A DNA stretch of 40,814 bases. Source: Gammaproteobacteria bacterium. Lineage in GTDB: Bacteria > Pseudomonadota > Gammaproteobacteria > Steroidobacterales > Steroidobacteraceae. The DNA is taken from positions 1 through 40,814 of the forward strand of contig VEPJ01000236.1 of NCBI GenBank assembly GCA_012026925.1, given 5' to 3'. Below, in pieces: positions 24,213 through 35,085 of the stretch (position 1 is the first letter of the stretch; every line of letters begins with the position of its first letter). The translations under genes were made by a program, and so were the position numbers. A model generated the notes under the pieces. The model was not told the DNA's origin and did no database searches. It saw only the letters and a program-made list of their open reading frames with translations.

Positions 24213-24268
24213 TGTCACAAGATGCCAAGACAATGTCACGGCGCCGGCCGCACATTGACAGTTTGTCG
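24213..24268. promoter_or_regulatory. Candidate AraC-type operator and promoter region of the RND operon
   Basis: The 295-base divergent spacer between the AraC gene and the RND operon contains two TGTCAC direct repeats at 24213-24218 and 24234-24239. They are exactly 21 bases apart, two helical turns, as in many AraC-family site pairs. A TTGACA (24255-24260) follows, within TGACA-GTT-TGTCG. No good -10 is found 16-18 bases downstream, as expected for an activator-dependent promoter. The assignment is inferential. The rest of the spacer shows no gene. Confidence 0.4.
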
Positions 24269-24373
24269 CAGGGGCGGGGTGTGGCCCAGTATCCACTGCT
24301 GCCACCGGATCCGGTTGCCCGCCGGGCGCCGAGTAGTTCCTGGATGTTGATCAACAGGTTGAGGAAGGCCGAC

Positions 24374-25534
24374 ATGCGTTGGTTGCCGCTCGTTCTCGTC
24401 GCGTTCGCCACGGTCGCCGGTTGCGGCAAGCACAAGCCACCCGCCGAGGAGCGCGGACCGGTAACGGTGAGCGTCATGACGGTCACTCCGCGCGACACGC
24501 CGGTCAGCTTCGAGTACGTCGGCCAGACCGAGAGCTCTCACCAGGTGGAGATCCGCGCGCGGGTCAACGGCTTCCTCGACCGGCGCGTCTACACCGAAGG
24601 CTCGATGGTGAAGGCGGGCGACGTGCTGTTCCAGCAGGACCCGAAGCCGTTCCAGGCGCAGCTCAAGGCCGCCGAGGGCGCGCTCGCGGAGCAGAAGGCA
24701 CGGCTGCAGACCGCGAACGACAACCTCGCACAGGTCAAGCCGCTCGCCGCGCTGAATGCGTTGAGCCAGAAGGATCTCGACGACGCGACGGGCCAGCAGC
24801 AGGCTGCGGCCGCCGCCGTGCAGACCGCGGAGGCGAACGTGGAGACCGCGCGGCTCAACCTGTCGTACACGACGATCACGGCACCCGTGACCGGGTTGTC
24901 GAGCTTTGCGCGCGTCCAGGACGGGGCCTACCTGAGCGCCGAGAACAGCCTGCTCACGTACGTCGAGCAGGTGGACCCGATCTGGGTGAACTTCACCCTT
25001 TCCGAGAACGAGATGCTGGCGTACCGCGCCCAGTCGAAGGACGGCAGCCTGCGCCTGCCGCCCAAGGACAAGTACGTGGTGGAGCTGGTCCTGGCGGACG
25101 GCAGCGTGTACGCGCACAAGGGCACGATCACCTTCGCGAACGCGAGCTACGACACGCGCACCGGCAGCTTCCTGCTGCGTGCGACGCTGCCGAACCCCGA
25201 GGGCGAGCTGCGACCGGGCGAGTTCGTCCGCGTGCGCGTGTCCGGCCCCGTCCGCGTGAACGCGGTGCTAGTGCCGCAGGAGGCCGTGCTGCAGGGGGCG
25301 AAGGGACACTTCGTCGTGCTCGTGGACAAGGAAGGCAAGGCGCAGATCCGGCCCGTGCAGGTCGGCGCCTGGCAGGGTGGCGACTGGTTCATCAACGCGG
25401 GGCTCAGCGCAGGTGACGTGGTCGTGACCGACGGAGTGGCGCGGCTCTCGCCGGGCGCACCGGTCAAGATCGCCACGGCATCGGAGAAGACGTCCGCCGG
25501 GACGGACACCCCGGCCCCGGTCGAAAAGCAGTAA
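24374..25534 (+). CDS. RND efflux periplasmic adaptor lipoprotein (MexA/AcrA type)
   Basis: This 386-residue membrane-fusion protein bridges the RND pump and the outer-membrane channel. It has a lipoprotein signal (MRWLPLVLVAFATVAGC, lipid cysteine C17). The barrel-sandwich motif EIRARVNGFLDRRVYTEGSM follows, then a coiled-coil hairpin from about residue 95 to 160 rich in Ala/Gln/Glu (LKAAEGALAEQKARLQ, DDATGQQQAAAAAVQ). The returning half is SYTTITAPVTGLSSF. Beta-barrel and membrane-proximal domains complete the MexA-like layout, and a short Thr/Pro tail ends it. A GAGGAAGG ribosome site supports ATG 24374. It is the first gene of a three-gene operon, 18 bases before the pump. Confidence 0.94.
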   Translation: MRWLPLVLVAFATVAGCGKHKPPAEERGPVTVSVMTVTPRDTPVSFEYVGQTESSHQVEIRARVNGFLDRRVYTEGSMVKAGDVLFQQDPKPFQAQLKAAEGALAEQKARLQTANDNLAQVKPLAALNALSQKDLDDATGQQQAAAAAVQTAEANVETARLNLSYTTITAPVTGLSSFARVQDGAYLSAENSLLTYVEQVDPIWVNFTLSENEMLAYRAQSKDGSLRLPPKDKYVVELVLADGSVYAHKGTITFANASYDTRTGSFLLRATLPNPEGELRPGEFVRVRVSGPVRVNAVLVPQEAVLQGAKGHFVVLVDKEGKAQIRPVQVGAWQGGDWFINAGLSAGDVVVTDGVARLSPGAPVKIATASEKTSAGTDTPAPVEKQ

Positions 25535-25552
25535 CGCGCGGAGACTCGCCCG

Positions 25553-28500
25553 ATGTTCTCCCGTTTCTTCATCGACCGGCCGATCTTCGCCGCGGTCATC
25601 GCGCTCGTGATCTCCGTCGTCGGCATCGTCGCGATGGTGCAGCTGCCGATCGCGCAGTATCCGCAGGTGACGCCGATCCAGATCCAGGTGACGGCCACCT
25701 ACCCGGGCGCGAACGCCGCGCTCGTCGCGCAGAACGTCGGCGCGCCGATCGAGCAGCAGGTCAACGGCGCGAACAACATGATCTACATGTCCTCGACGAG
25801 CTCGTCGACGGGCAACTACACGCTGACGATCTATTTCACCATCGACACGGATCCCTCGCTCGCGCAGGTCGACGTCCAGAACCGCGTGAGCCAGGCGATG
25901 GCGCAGCTGCCGCAGTCCGTGCAGGCGCAGGGCGTCGACGTCCAGCAGAAGACCAACACGTTCCTGATGGTGCTGGCGTTCTACTCGCCGGACGGGCGCT
26001 ACGACCCCGACTTCATCTCGAACTACACCAACACGCAGATCCTGGGCACGATCAACCGCATCCCGGGTGCGAACCAGGCCTCGATCTTCGGCGTGCCCGA
26101 GTACGCGATGCGCATCTGGCTGAAGCCCGACCGGATGGCGCAGCTCGGCATCTCGACGAGCGAGATCGCCAACGCGATCAAGAACCAGAACCAGCAGTTC
26201 GCCGTCGGCCGCATCGGTGCGCCGCCCACGCCCTACCCGGTGAAGCAGACCTTCCCGGTCACCACGAGGACGATCACCGACCCGGCGCAGTTCGACAACA
26301 TGATCCTGCGCAGCGCGAACCAGGACGCCGCGCTGGTCAGGGTCAAGGACGTCGGCCGCACGGAACTCGGCGCGCAGAGCTATTCGCTGCGCACGAGCTA
26401 CCAGGGCAAGCCCGCGACGCTGATCGCCGTCTACCAGCAGCCGGGCGCGAACGCCATCGAGGTCTCGAAGCAGGTCCGGGCGACGCTCGCGGAGCTTTCG
26501 AAGGAGTTCCCGGACGGGCTCAAGTACGACATCGCGCTCGACACGACGCTGTTCGTGCAGGCGTCGATCCGCGAGGTGGTGAAGACGTTCTTCGAGGCCG
26601 TCGTGCTCGTGGTGCTGGTCGTGTTCGTGTTCCTGCACAGCCTGCGGCTCACGATCATCCCGACGCTCGCCGTGCCCGTCTCGATCCTCGGCGCGCTGGT
26701 CGGCATGCTGCTGTTCGGCTTCTCGATCAACATGCTGACGCTGTTCGGCATGATCCTCGCCATCGGCCTCGTCGTGGACGACGCGATCGTCGTGGTCGAG
26801 AACACCGAGCGCAACATGGTGCAGTTCAACCTCTCCGCGAAGGAGGCGGCCAAGCGCGCCATGGACGAGGTGTCGGGACCGGTGATCGCGGTCGTCCTCG
26901 TGCTGAATGCGGTGTTCATCCCGGTGGCATTCCTGAGCGGCATCACCGGCGCGCTCTACAAGCAGTTCGCCGTCACGATCGCGATCTCGGTCGTCTTCTC
27001 CGGGCTCATCGCCCTCACGCTCTCGCCGGCGCTCGCGGCCATCCTGATCCAGGCGCGCCACGAGGAGAAGAAGGGCTTCTTCAAGTGGTTCGACGACACG
27101 CTCGAGCGGCTGACCACCTCCTACGAGAACGGCGTCAAGTGGGTCACGCACGGCTGGGCTCGCGGACTCCTCGTGTTCGCCGTCGTGGTCGTGGGCTGCG
27201 TCGGTCTCTTCAAGGTCCTGCCGACGGCTTTCGTTCCCCAGGAGGACCAGGGATACGTGTTCGTCGGCTACTTCCTGCCCGATTCCGCGAGCCTCGACCG
27301 CACGAACTCGGTCGGCGCGCAGGCGGCCGGGATCGTTGCGAAGCATCCGGCCGTCGCGAACATCTCGCAGGTGGACGGCTACAGCCTGATCGACTCACAG
27401 AACAAGACGAACTTCGGCGTGCTGTTCGTGTCGCTGAAGGACTACGAGCAGCGCAAGGGCAAGGGCATGGCCGCGGACGACGTGATCGCCGCGTCCGGCA
27501 AGCAGTTCCCGGGCATCCAGGGAGGACTCGTCCGCGCGGTCAATCCGCCCGCGATCCCGGGCCTCGGCGTGACCGCGGGCTTCCAGGTCTGGATCGAGCA
27601 GAAGGGCTCCGGCAACTACCAGCAGCTCTCCGAGATCGTCGACAAGATCATCGCGGAGGGGAAGAAGCGTCCCGAGCTCGCCGGCCTCGGCACGACGATC
27701 CACACGAACGGCCAGCAGATGCTGGCGGACGTGGACCGCGAGAAGGCGGAGGTGCTCGGCGTCCCGGTGCAGGACGCGTACAGCACGCTGCAGACCATGT
27801 TCGGGTCGCTGTACGTGAGCCAGTTCCCCAAGGACTCGCGCCTGTACCAGGTGGTGCTGCAGGCCGAGCCCCGATACCGCATGACGCCCGAGGACATCGG
27901 GCGCTTCTACGTGAAGAACCGGGTGGGCGAGATGGTGCCGCTCTCGGCGCTCGTGACCACGCAGTGGGTGACGGGCGCCGACCTCGTGACGCGGTTCAAT
28001 AACTATCCCGCGATCGCGATCAACGGCGCGCCGGCGCCGGGCGTGAGCTCGGGCGCGGCGCTCGCCGCGATCCGCGAGGTCGTCGAGCAGGAACTGCCGT
28101 CCGGCTACGGCTACGAGTGGGCGGGCGAGGCGCGCGAGGAAGTGTCGTCGGGCTCGACGTCCGCGATCGCGTTCCTCTTCGGCCTGCTGTTCGTGTTCCT
28201 GATCCTCGCCGCCCAGTACGAGAGCTGGTCGCTGCCGGTCGCGGTCATGATGGCCGTGCCGTTCGCGATCCTGGGCGCGCTGGCGGCGATCGCGTTGCGC
28301 GGTATCCCGAACGACCTCTATTTCCAGATCGGGCTGCTGACGCTCATCGGGCTGGCGGCCAAGAACGCGATCCTGATCGTCGAGTTCGCGGTCGAGCTCA
28401 ATCGCAAGGAAGGCAAGTCGTTCTTCGACGCCGCGGTCGAGGCGGCGCGCCTGCGCCTGCGCCCGATCGTCATGACGTCGTTCGCGTTCGTGCTCGGCAC

Positions 28501-28744
28501 GGTGCCGCTCGCCATCGCGACCGGCGCGTCGGCCAACAGTCGCCACTCGATCGGCACCGGTGTCATCGGCGGCACCCTGGCGGCGACCCTGATCGCGATC
28601 TTCTTCATCCCGATGTTCTTCTGGTTGCTCGAGACGACGAGCGCGCGGCTGTTCGGCGGGCACGCCGACGCTGCGGCCGGAGAGTCCGCGAAGGACGCTT
28701 CGGCAGCGCCGGTTACGGCCGGCACTCCGAAGGAGGGCGGCTGA
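25553..28744 (+). CDS. RND multidrug efflux pump, HAE1 family (AcrB/MexB-like)
   Basis: This 1063-residue inner-membrane pump exports hydrophobic or amphiphilic compounds using the proton gradient. The N-terminus FFIDRPIFAAVIALVISVVG and the PIAQYPQVTPIQIQVTATYP segment are typical HAE1. The proton-relay aspartates are D409-D410 in GLVVDDAIVVVENTERNM, with the partner lysine in LIGLAAKNAILIVEFAVEL. Twelve membrane helices and two large periplasmic loops are evident, and the length is normal. The substrate range cannot be read from sequence. The neighbouring AraC regulator suggests induction by a small ligand. Confidence 0.96.
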   Translation: MFSRFFIDRPIFAAVIALVISVVGIVAMVQLPIAQYPQVTPIQIQVTATYPGANAALVAQNVGAPIEQQVNGANNMIYMSSTSSSTGNYTLTIYFTIDTDPSLAQVDVQNRVSQAMAQLPQSVQAQGVDVQQKTNTFLMVLAFYSPDGRYDPDFISNYTNTQILGTINRIPGANQASIFGVPEYAMRIWLKPDRMAQLGISTSEIANAIKNQNQQFAVGRIGAPPTPYPVKQTFPVTTRTITDPAQFDNMILRSANQDAALVRVKDVGRTELGAQSYSLRTSYQGKPATLIAVYQQPGANAIEVSKQVRATLAELSKEFPDGLKYDIALDTTLFVQASIREVVKTFFEAVVLVVLVVFVFLHSLRLTIIPTLAVPVSILGALVGMLLFGFSINMLTLFGMILAIGLVVDDAIVVVENTERNMVQFNLSAKEAAKRAMDEVSGPVIAVVLVLNAVFIPVAFLSGITGALYKQFAVTIAISVVFSGLIALTLSPALAAILIQARHEEKKGFFKWFDDTLERLTTSYENGVKWVTHGWARGLLVFAVVVVGCVGLFKVLPTAFVPQEDQGYVFVGYFLPDSASLDRTNSVGAQAAGIVAKHPAVANISQVDGYSLIDSQNKTNFGVLFVSLKDYEQRKGKGMAADDVIAASGKQFPGIQGGLVRAVNPPAIPGLGVTAGFQVWIEQKGSGNYQQLSEIVDKIIAEGKKRPELAGLGTTIHTNGQQMLADVDREKAEVLGVPVQDAYSTLQTMFGSLYVSQFPKDSRLYQVVLQAEPRYRMTPEDIGRFYVKNRVGEMVPLSALVTTQWVTGADLVTRFNNYPAIAINGAPAPGVSSGAALAAIREVVEQELPSGYGYEWAGEAREEVSSGSTSAIAFLFGLLFVFLILAAQYESWSLPVAVMMAVPFAILGALAAIALRGIPNDLYFQIGLLTLIGLAAKNAILIVEFAVELNRKEGKSFFDAAVEAARLRLRPIVMTSFAFVLGTVPLAIATGASANSRHSIGTGVIGGTLAATLIAIFFIPMFFWLLETTSARLFGGHADAAAGESAKDASAAPVTAGTPKEGG

Positions 28745-28745
28745 C

Positions 28746-30191
28746 ATGCGCAAGGCAGTCACGATTGCTCTCCTCGCGTGTGGCGTTGCCGCCTGCGCCG
28801 TCGGTCCGGACTATCACCGTCCCGAGGTGGATACTCCGAAGGCCTACCGGTTCGAGCCGCAGCAGGTGGCGGCCGAGGCGGACCTGCAGTGGTGGAAGCA
28901 GTTCGGTGACCCGGTCCTCGATGCGCTCGTCGCCGAGGCGCTGGCGAACAACTGGAACGTGAAGATTGCCGCGGCCAATGTCGAGCAGGCGGCAGGCGTG
29001 CTCACGACGGCCCGTGCGCCGCTCTTCCCGCAGGTCGGCTACGACGGCACCGCGGCGCGTGCGCGGTTCTCGGAAAACGGCACGACGGATCTCGCGTCGG
29101 GCCTCAAGAATCCGACGGACGTGTACCAGGTGCTTGCCGGCGCGAGCTGGGAGATCGATCTCTGGGGACGCATCCGCCGGCTTACCGAGGCCGCGCGCGC
29201 CGAGCTCCTCGCCACGGAAGCTGCAAAGCGCGGCGTGGTGCTGTCGCTCGTCGGGACGGTGGCGACCAGTTACCTCCAGTTGCGCGGTCTCGACCAGCAG
29301 CTCGAAATGGCCGAGCGCACGCAGGCGGCCTACGCGGAGTCGCTGCGCGTGATGGAGCTCAAGTTCGAGCACGGTCGCGTGTCGCAGATGAACGTGGACC
29401 AGGCGCGCGCCCGCTACGAGACGGCAGCTGCGCGGATCCCGGCCATCCGCCGTGACATCGCAGTACTTGAGAACGGGCTCTCGGTGCTGCTCGGCCGGAC
29501 ACCGGGCCCGATACCGCGCGGCAAGTCCATCTTCGAGATCAGCCTGCCCGCCATCCCGCCGGGAGTGCCTTCGGACCTGCTCGAGCGCCGCCCGGACCTC
29601 CAGCAGGCGGAGCAGCAGCTCATCGCCGCGAACGCCCAGATCGGCGCGGCGAAGGCGCAGTTCTTCCCCGCGATCTCGCTGACCGGCGCCATCGGCAGTG
29701 CCAGCACCGACCTCTCGAACCTGTTCAAGGGTCCGGCCGGCACGTGGAACTACGGCGGCGGCATCACGGGCCCGATCTTCTCCGGCGGGGCGATCTACGG
29801 CCAGTACAAGCAGGCGAAGGCAGCGGAGCAGGCGGCGTTGGCCGCGTACCAGCTCGCCATCCGCAACGCGTTCGCCGACGTGGACAATGCGCTCGTCACC
29901 CGCACGACGCTCGACGAGCAGGTCGCGGCGCAGTCCAAGCTCGTCGAGTCGCTGCGCAGTTACGAAAAGCTCGCGAAGATGCAGTTCGACGTCGGGCGCG
30001 CGCCGTATTCGACCGTGTTGCAGGCGCAGCAGCAGCTGTTCCCGGCCGAGCTCGAGTGGGCGGCAGCGCGTGCCCAGCTCTGTGCCTCGCTCGCCGGTAT
30101 CTACAAGTCCATGGGCGGCGGCTGGGTCGCCGAAGCGGAGAAGATGAGCCAGGCGCCGGCGGCAGGGTCCGGAGCCGCGGCGATCCGGTGA
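28746..30191 (+). CDS. RND efflux outer-membrane lipoprotein channel (OprM/NodT type)
   Basis: This 481-residue TolC-fold channel completes the tripartite pump. It has a lipoprotein signal MRKAVTIALLACGVAAC with lipid cysteine C17, followed by VGPDYHRPEVDTPKAYRF, the standard NodT-family opening. Two duplicated outer-membrane efflux domains follow, each with a long alternating helical stretch; LWGRIRRLTEAARAELLATE marks the first and PSDLLERRPDLQQAEQQLIA the second. It starts one base after the pump stop, so translation is coupled. The 104 bases to the next gene hold a short T-run (30274-30281) without a convincing stem. Confidence 0.95.
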   Translation: MRKAVTIALLACGVAACAVGPDYHRPEVDTPKAYRFEPQQVAAEADLQWWKQFGDPVLDALVAEALANNWNVKIAAANVEQAAGVLTTARAPLFPQVGYDGTAARARFSENGTTDLASGLKNPTDVYQVLAGASWEIDLWGRIRRLTEAARAELLATEAAKRGVVLSLVGTVATSYLQLRGLDQQLEMAERTQAAYAESLRVMELKFEHGRVSQMNVDQARARYETAAARIPAIRRDIAVLENGLSVLLGRTPGPIPRGKSIFEISLPAIPPGVPSDLLERRPDLQQAEQQLIAANAQIGAAKAQFFPAISLTGAIGSASTDLSNLFKGPAGTWNYGGGITGPIFSGGAIYGQYKQAKAAEQAALAAYQLAIRNAFADVDNALVTRTTLDEQVAAQSKLVESLRSYEKLAKMQFDVGRAPYSTVLQAQQQLFPAELEWAAARAQLCASLAGIYKSMGGGWVAEAEKMSQAPAAGSGAAAIR

Positions 30192-30295
30192 GCGAACTCA
30201 TCGACGGGCAGCAGGTCCGAGTGACTGTGGGGGTATGCATCGACCAGTCGTGACGCAAGGGCGGACGGTTTCACTTTTTTTGGCGGGAGGATGAA

Positions 30296-30613
30296 ATGAT
30301 GAAGTTCCACGTTTTCGCGGCAACGATCTGCGCGCTCGGCCTTGCCGGCTGCCAGACGACCGACCAGCAGCTCGACGCCGAGCAGCAGCAGGCCATCCAG
30401 ACGGCGGTGAGCCGCGTCAGTTTCGACATGAACTGCCCGAGTGCAACGGGCCAGGTGCTTTCGCGGCAGATGATCGAGCCCGTGTCGATCCGCTTTGGCG
30501 TCCAGCGCGCCGAGTACACGATCGGCGTCGAGGGTTGCGGCCAGCGCCAGACCATCGTGGTCCTCTGTCCGCAGGATGGCAGCGGCTGCTTCGCCGGGGG
30601 CTCGCGGGAGTAA
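30296..30613 (+). CDS. Small cysteine-rich lipoprotein of unknown function
   Basis: The 105-residue protein begins MMKFHVFAATICALGLAGCQ with lipobox LAGC and lipid cysteine C19. The mature part starts with a Gln-rich stretch and contains four cysteines (C47, C81, C91, C98), enough for two disulfides, with beta-strand-like segments such as VSIRFGVQRAEYTIGVEG. A GGAGG ribosome site lies five bases before the ATG. I do not recognise the family. It is downstream of the efflux operon and 45 bases upstream of the glucosidase, so its operon membership is unclear. Confidence 0.7.
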   Translation: MMKFHVFAATICALGLAGCQTTDQQLDAEQQQAIQTAVSRVSFDMNCPSATGQVLSRQMIEPVSIRFGVQRAEYTIGVEGCGQRQTIVVLCPQDGSGCFAGGSRE

Positions 30614-30658
30614 GGTCTCCTGCCCGGAGTCGCTGCCGGCGGTACCGAACCCCAGGCC

Positions 30659-33310
30659 ATGAAACCCGATCCAGCCGCGCCGCGGGCCGAGCAGGCCCGC
30701 ATCGGGCAGTCGTCGCCGCGACATGCGGGCGAGTGGAAGGCGATCGGCCCATGGCTCAGCGAGCGGGCCTGGGGCACCGTGCGCGAGGACTACAGCGCTA
30801 ACGGCGACGCGTGGGGCTACTTCCCGCACGATCACGCGCGCTCCCGGGCGTACCGCTGGAGCGAGGACGGGTTGGCGGGGCTCTGCGACATCAACCAGCG
30901 CATGTGCTTCGCGCTCGCGTTCTGGAACGGGCGCGACCCGATCCTGAAGGAGCGCATCTACGGTCTCGCGGGGCCCGAGGGCAACCACGGCGAGGACGCG
31001 AAGGAATACTGGTGGTACGAGGATGCCACGCCGACTGCGTCGTGGCTGCGGTGGCGCTACCACTACCCGCAGGCCGAGTTTCCGTACGCCCGCCTTCGCG
31101 AGGAGAACGCACGCCGTGGGCGCAAGGACCGCGAGTTCGAGCTGGCGGACACCGGCATCTTCGACGACGGTCGCTATTGGGCGATTACGGCCGAGTATGC
31201 GAAGGCGTCGCCTCGCGACGTCTGTATCCGGATCCGCGTCCGTAACGCGGGGCCGGACGCGGCCGACCTGCACGTCCTGCCGACGCTCTGGTTCCGCAAT
31301 CAATGGTCGTGGGGCAGTGACGTCCGTCGTCCGATGGTTCGAGCCATCGGATCCGCTGCGGCGAACGCGGTGCTGGCCGAGGCGGAGGAGTCCAGTGTCG
31401 GCCGCTGGGTCCTGGCCGCGGCGGCGGGCCCGGACGGCACGGTACCCGAGCTCCTGTTCTGCGAGAACGAAACCAACGCGCCGCGACTGTTCGGCTCGCC
31501 GCCGACGACGCCGTATCCCAAGGACGGCATCAACGACCACGTGGTGCGCGGCACGGCGACGGTGAACCCGGCAGGGCGCGGGACCAGGATGGCGTGCTGG
31601 TATCGCCTGCACGTTGCGGCCGGCGCCGCCGTCGAGCTGCGCCTGCGCCTCGTCTGCCAGGACGGAGACGACGTGCCGGACCTCGGCGCCGGTCTCGAGC
31701 GCGTGCTGGCCGAACGCGAGCACGAAGCCGACGAGTTCTACGACGGGCTGCGGCCGGACGGCGCCACGGACGACGAGGCGCGGGTCATGCGACAGGCGTT
31801 CGCCGGCATGACCTGGAGCCACCAGTTCTACCACTACGACGTCGCGCGCTGGCTCAAGGGCGACGCCGTGACGCCACCCGCCGCGCGGCTGTCCGGCCGG
31901 AACTCGGACTGGCGCCACGTGGACAACCACGACATCCTCGCGATGCCCGACAAGTGGGAGTACCCGTGGTACGCGGCGTGGGACCTCGCATTCCACTGCG
32001 TCGTGCTCGCCCACACGGATCCCGCCGCCGCCAAGCACCAGCTCCTGCTGCTCTGCCGCGAGTGGTACATGCACCCGAACGGCCAGCTGCCTGCCTACGA
32101 GTGGGCGTTCGGCGACGTCAACCCGCCGGTGCACGCGTGGGCCGCGCTCGCGGTCTTCTCGATCGACGGCGGGCAGGACTTCGAGTTCCTCGAGCGTGCC
32201 TTCCACAAGCTCCTGATCAACTTCACCTGGTGGGTGAACCGCAAGGACGCGCTCGGCGACAACATCTTCGAAGGCGGCTTCCTCGGGCTCGACAACATCG
32301 GCGCCTTCGACCGCTCCACCCCGTTGCCCGGCGGCTGCACGCTCGAGCAGTCGGACGGCACGGCGTGGATGGCGAAGTACTGCCTCAACATGCTCGAGAT
32401 CGCGCTGCGCCTGGCGAACCACGATCACGCCTACGAGGACGTCGCCCTCAAGTTCTTCGAGCACTTCGGCGCTATCGCCCGCGCCACGCGCGAACTGTGG
32501 AGCGACGACGACGGCTTCTTCTACGACCGGCTGCGCATGCCGGACGGCAGCGCGGTTCCGCTGCGCGCGCGCTCCATGGTCGGCCTGCTGCCGCTGTTCG
32601 CCGCGGTCCGTATCGACCCGCGCCTCTGGGAGAAGCTTCCCGATTTCCGCGCGCGGGCCCGATGGTTCATCGATCACAACCCGTGGCTGTCCGATTTCCT
32701 GCACCTCACGCCCGGCCACGAGCACCCGCTGCTCGTCACGCTCGTGAGCGAGTACCGGCTGCGCCGCGTCCTCGCGCGGATGCTGGACGAGTCGGAGTTC
32801 CTGTCGCCGTTCGGCCTGCGGTCGTTGTCGCGTTACCACCGCGACCAGCCGCTGGTCGTCTCCCTGCCGGGCGGGGAGGCTCGACTGGACTACGAGCCGG
32901 CGGAATCGGAGACCGGGCTATTCGGCGGGAACTCCAACTGGCGCGGGCCGGTCTGGTTCCCTCTCAACTTCCTCGCGGTCGAGTCGCTGCGCCACCTCCA
33001 CGACTGCATCGGCAATGCCTTCACGGTCGAGATGCCGACGGGCTCGGGCGTGCACGTGACCCTCGGGCAGGTCGCCGACGAACTCGAGCGCCGGCTGCTC
33101 GCGCTCTTCACGCGCGACGCGGCCGGGCGACGGCCGCCGAAGGGCGTGCCGGAGGTCTTTACCCGGGATCCATCGTGGCGCGACCCGGTTCTGTTCCACG
33201 AGTACTTCCACGGCGACACCGGCGAAGGGCTCGGTGCCTCGCACCAGACGGGCTGGACGGCACTGGCAGGCGCGCTGGTGGCCAACCGGCGCAGGAGAAG
33301 GAGCGCATGA
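30659..33310 (+). CDS. GH63-like glucosidase, cytosolic
   Basis: This 883-residue protein belongs to the GH63-related (MGH1-like) glucosidases with an (alpha/alpha)6 barrel. An N-terminal supersandwich-type region ([16 protein letters not shown]-like opening, [19 protein letters not shown]) precedes the barrel. In the barrel, [17 protein letters not shown] carries the probable general acid D442, and [19 protein letters not shown] near residue 760 carries the conserved C-terminal active-site segment. There is no signal peptide, so the substrate is intracellular. Characterised bacterial GH63 enzymes include YgjK and a glucosylglycerate hydrolase, so candidates are glucosylated compatible solutes or alpha-glucosides. 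Its stop overlaps the next start as ATGA, coupling it to a glucose kinase. Confidence 0.85.
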   Translation: MKPDPAAPRAEQARIGQSSPRHAGEWKAIGPWLSERAWGTVREDYSANGDAWGYFPHDHARSRAYRWSEDGLAGLCDINQRMCFALAFWNGRDPILKERIYGLAGPEGNHGEDAKEYWWYEDATPTASWLRWRYHYPQAEFPYARLREENARRGRKDREFELADTGIFDDGRYWAITAEYAKASPRDVCIRIRVRNAGPDAADLHVLPTLWFRNQWSWGSDVRRPMVRAIGSAAANAVLAEAEESSVGRWVLAAAAGPDGTVPELLFCENETNAPRLFGSPPTTPYPKDGINDHVVRGTATVNPAGRGTRMACWYRLHVAAGAAVELRLRLVCQDGDDVPDLGAGLERVLAEREHEADEFYDGLRPDGATDDEARVMRQAFAGMTWSHQFYHYDVARWLKGDAVTPPAARLSGRNSDWRHVDNHDILAMPDKWEYPWYAAWDLAFHCVVLAHTDPAAAKHQLLLLCREWYMHPNGQLPAYEWAFGDVNPPVHAWAALAVFSIDGGQDFEFLERAFHKLLINFTWWVNRKDALGDNIFEGGFLGLDNIGAFDRSTPLPGGCTLEQSDGTAWMAKYCLNMLEIALRLANHDHAYEDVALKFFEHFGAIARATRELWSDDDGFFYDRLRMPDGSAVPLRARSMVGLLPLFAAVRIDPRLWEKLPDFRARARWFIDHNPWLSDFLHLTPGHEHPLLVTLVSEYRLRRVLARMLDESEFLSPFGLRSLSRYHRDQPLVVSLPGGEARLDYEPAESETGLFGGNSNWRGPVWFPLNFLAVESLRHLHDCIGNAFTVEMPTGSGVHVTLGQVADELERRLLALFTRDAAGRRPPKGVPEVFTRDPSWRDPVLFHEYFHGDTGEGLGASHQTGWTALAGALVANRRRRRSA

Positions 33311-34008
33311 AAGTCCTGGTCATCGACATCGGCGGCACCCACGTGAAGATCCTCGCCACGGGCCAGTCCGCGCGGCGGGAATTCGAATCCGGACCGACCC
33401 TGACCGTCCGGCAGATGGTCGCCGGCGTGAAGCGGCTCGCGAAGGGTTGGGACTACGACGTGGTCTCCATCGGCTATCCCGGCCTCGTACTCAAGGGGCG
33501 GATCGCCACCGAGCCCCACAACCTCGCGCCGGGCTGGGTGGGCTTCGATTTCGAGAAGGCCTTCGGCAGGCCCGTGAAGGTCGTGAACGACGCCGCGATG
33601 CAGGCGCTCGGCAGCTACCGCAAGGGCACGATGCTGTTCCTCGGTCTCGGCACGGGCCTCGGTTCCGCGCTCGTGGTGGACGGCCACGTCGTGCCGATGG
33701 AACTCGCGCACCTGTCCTACAAGAAAGGCGAGATCGAGGATTACGTGGGTCTGCGCGGACTCGAGCGCTTCGGCAAGAAGAAGTGGCGCGAGCACGTCGA
33801 GTTCATGGTCGAGCGCTTCTCCGCGGCGCTGCACGTCGACGACATCGTGATCGGCGGCGGCAACGCGAAGAAGCTGAAGCAGATGCCGCCCGGCTGCCGG
33901 GCCGGCGACAACGCGAACGCGTTTCTCGGCGGGTTTCGCCTGTGGCACGGGGCGCAGGCCGCGGGGCCCGTCGAACGCCGCGTGCGCCGCGCGAAGACGG
34001 GCAAGTGA
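33307..34008 (+). CDS. ppgK: ROK-family glucokinase, polyphosphate-glucokinase-like
   Basis: This 233-residue kinase phosphorylates glucose to glucose-6-phosphate, probably using polyphosphate and perhaps ATP. It shows the ROK phosphate-1 loop [12 protein letters not shown], the sugar-binding region [17 protein letters not shown] and the phosphate-2 loop [16 protein letters not shown]. It lacks the zinc-binding cysteine motif of ordinary ROK glucokinases, as do PPGK proteins, and its length suits that subgroup. The C-terminus has a basic tail ([10 protein letters not shown]). The four-base overlap with the glucosidase makes free glucose the likely substrate. Polyphosphate use is inferred from family resemblance. 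Confidence 0.82.
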   Translation: MKVLVIDIGGTHVKILATGQSARREFESGPTLTVRQMVAGVKRLAKGWDYDVVSIGYPGLVLKGRIATEPHNLAPGWVGFDFEKAFGRPVKVVNDAAMQALGSYRKGTMLFLGLGTGLGSALVVDGHVVPMELAHLSYKKGEIEDYVGLRGLERFGKKKWREHVEFMVERFSAALHVDDIVIGGGNAKKLKQMPPGCRAGDNANAFLGGFRLWHGAQAAGPVERRVRRAKTGK

Positions 34009-34040
34009 CGGGACCGTGGTCCCAAGGTAAGGAGCCAGCA

Positions 34041-35060
<1,020 letters not shown>

Positions 35061-35085
35061 GCCCGGCAGGGCGAGGCACGGATCC

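Noticed and set aside
24212-24240. Pho-box-like CTGTCAC near the RND operon.
   Set aside because: The second half-site at the required 11-base period (TGCCAAG) does not match. The 21-bp direct repeat fits an AraC-type arrangement better.
30271-30285. T-run after the efflux channel gene as an intrinsic terminator.
   Set aside because: No stem of useful length precedes it. The nearest pairing, GACTG with CAGTC, is 5 bp with a 17-base loop.
30101-32839. 912-codon frame antisense to the glucosidase.
   Set aside because: It is a shadow of a well-supported GH63-like gene, with no signal, motif or ribosome site.
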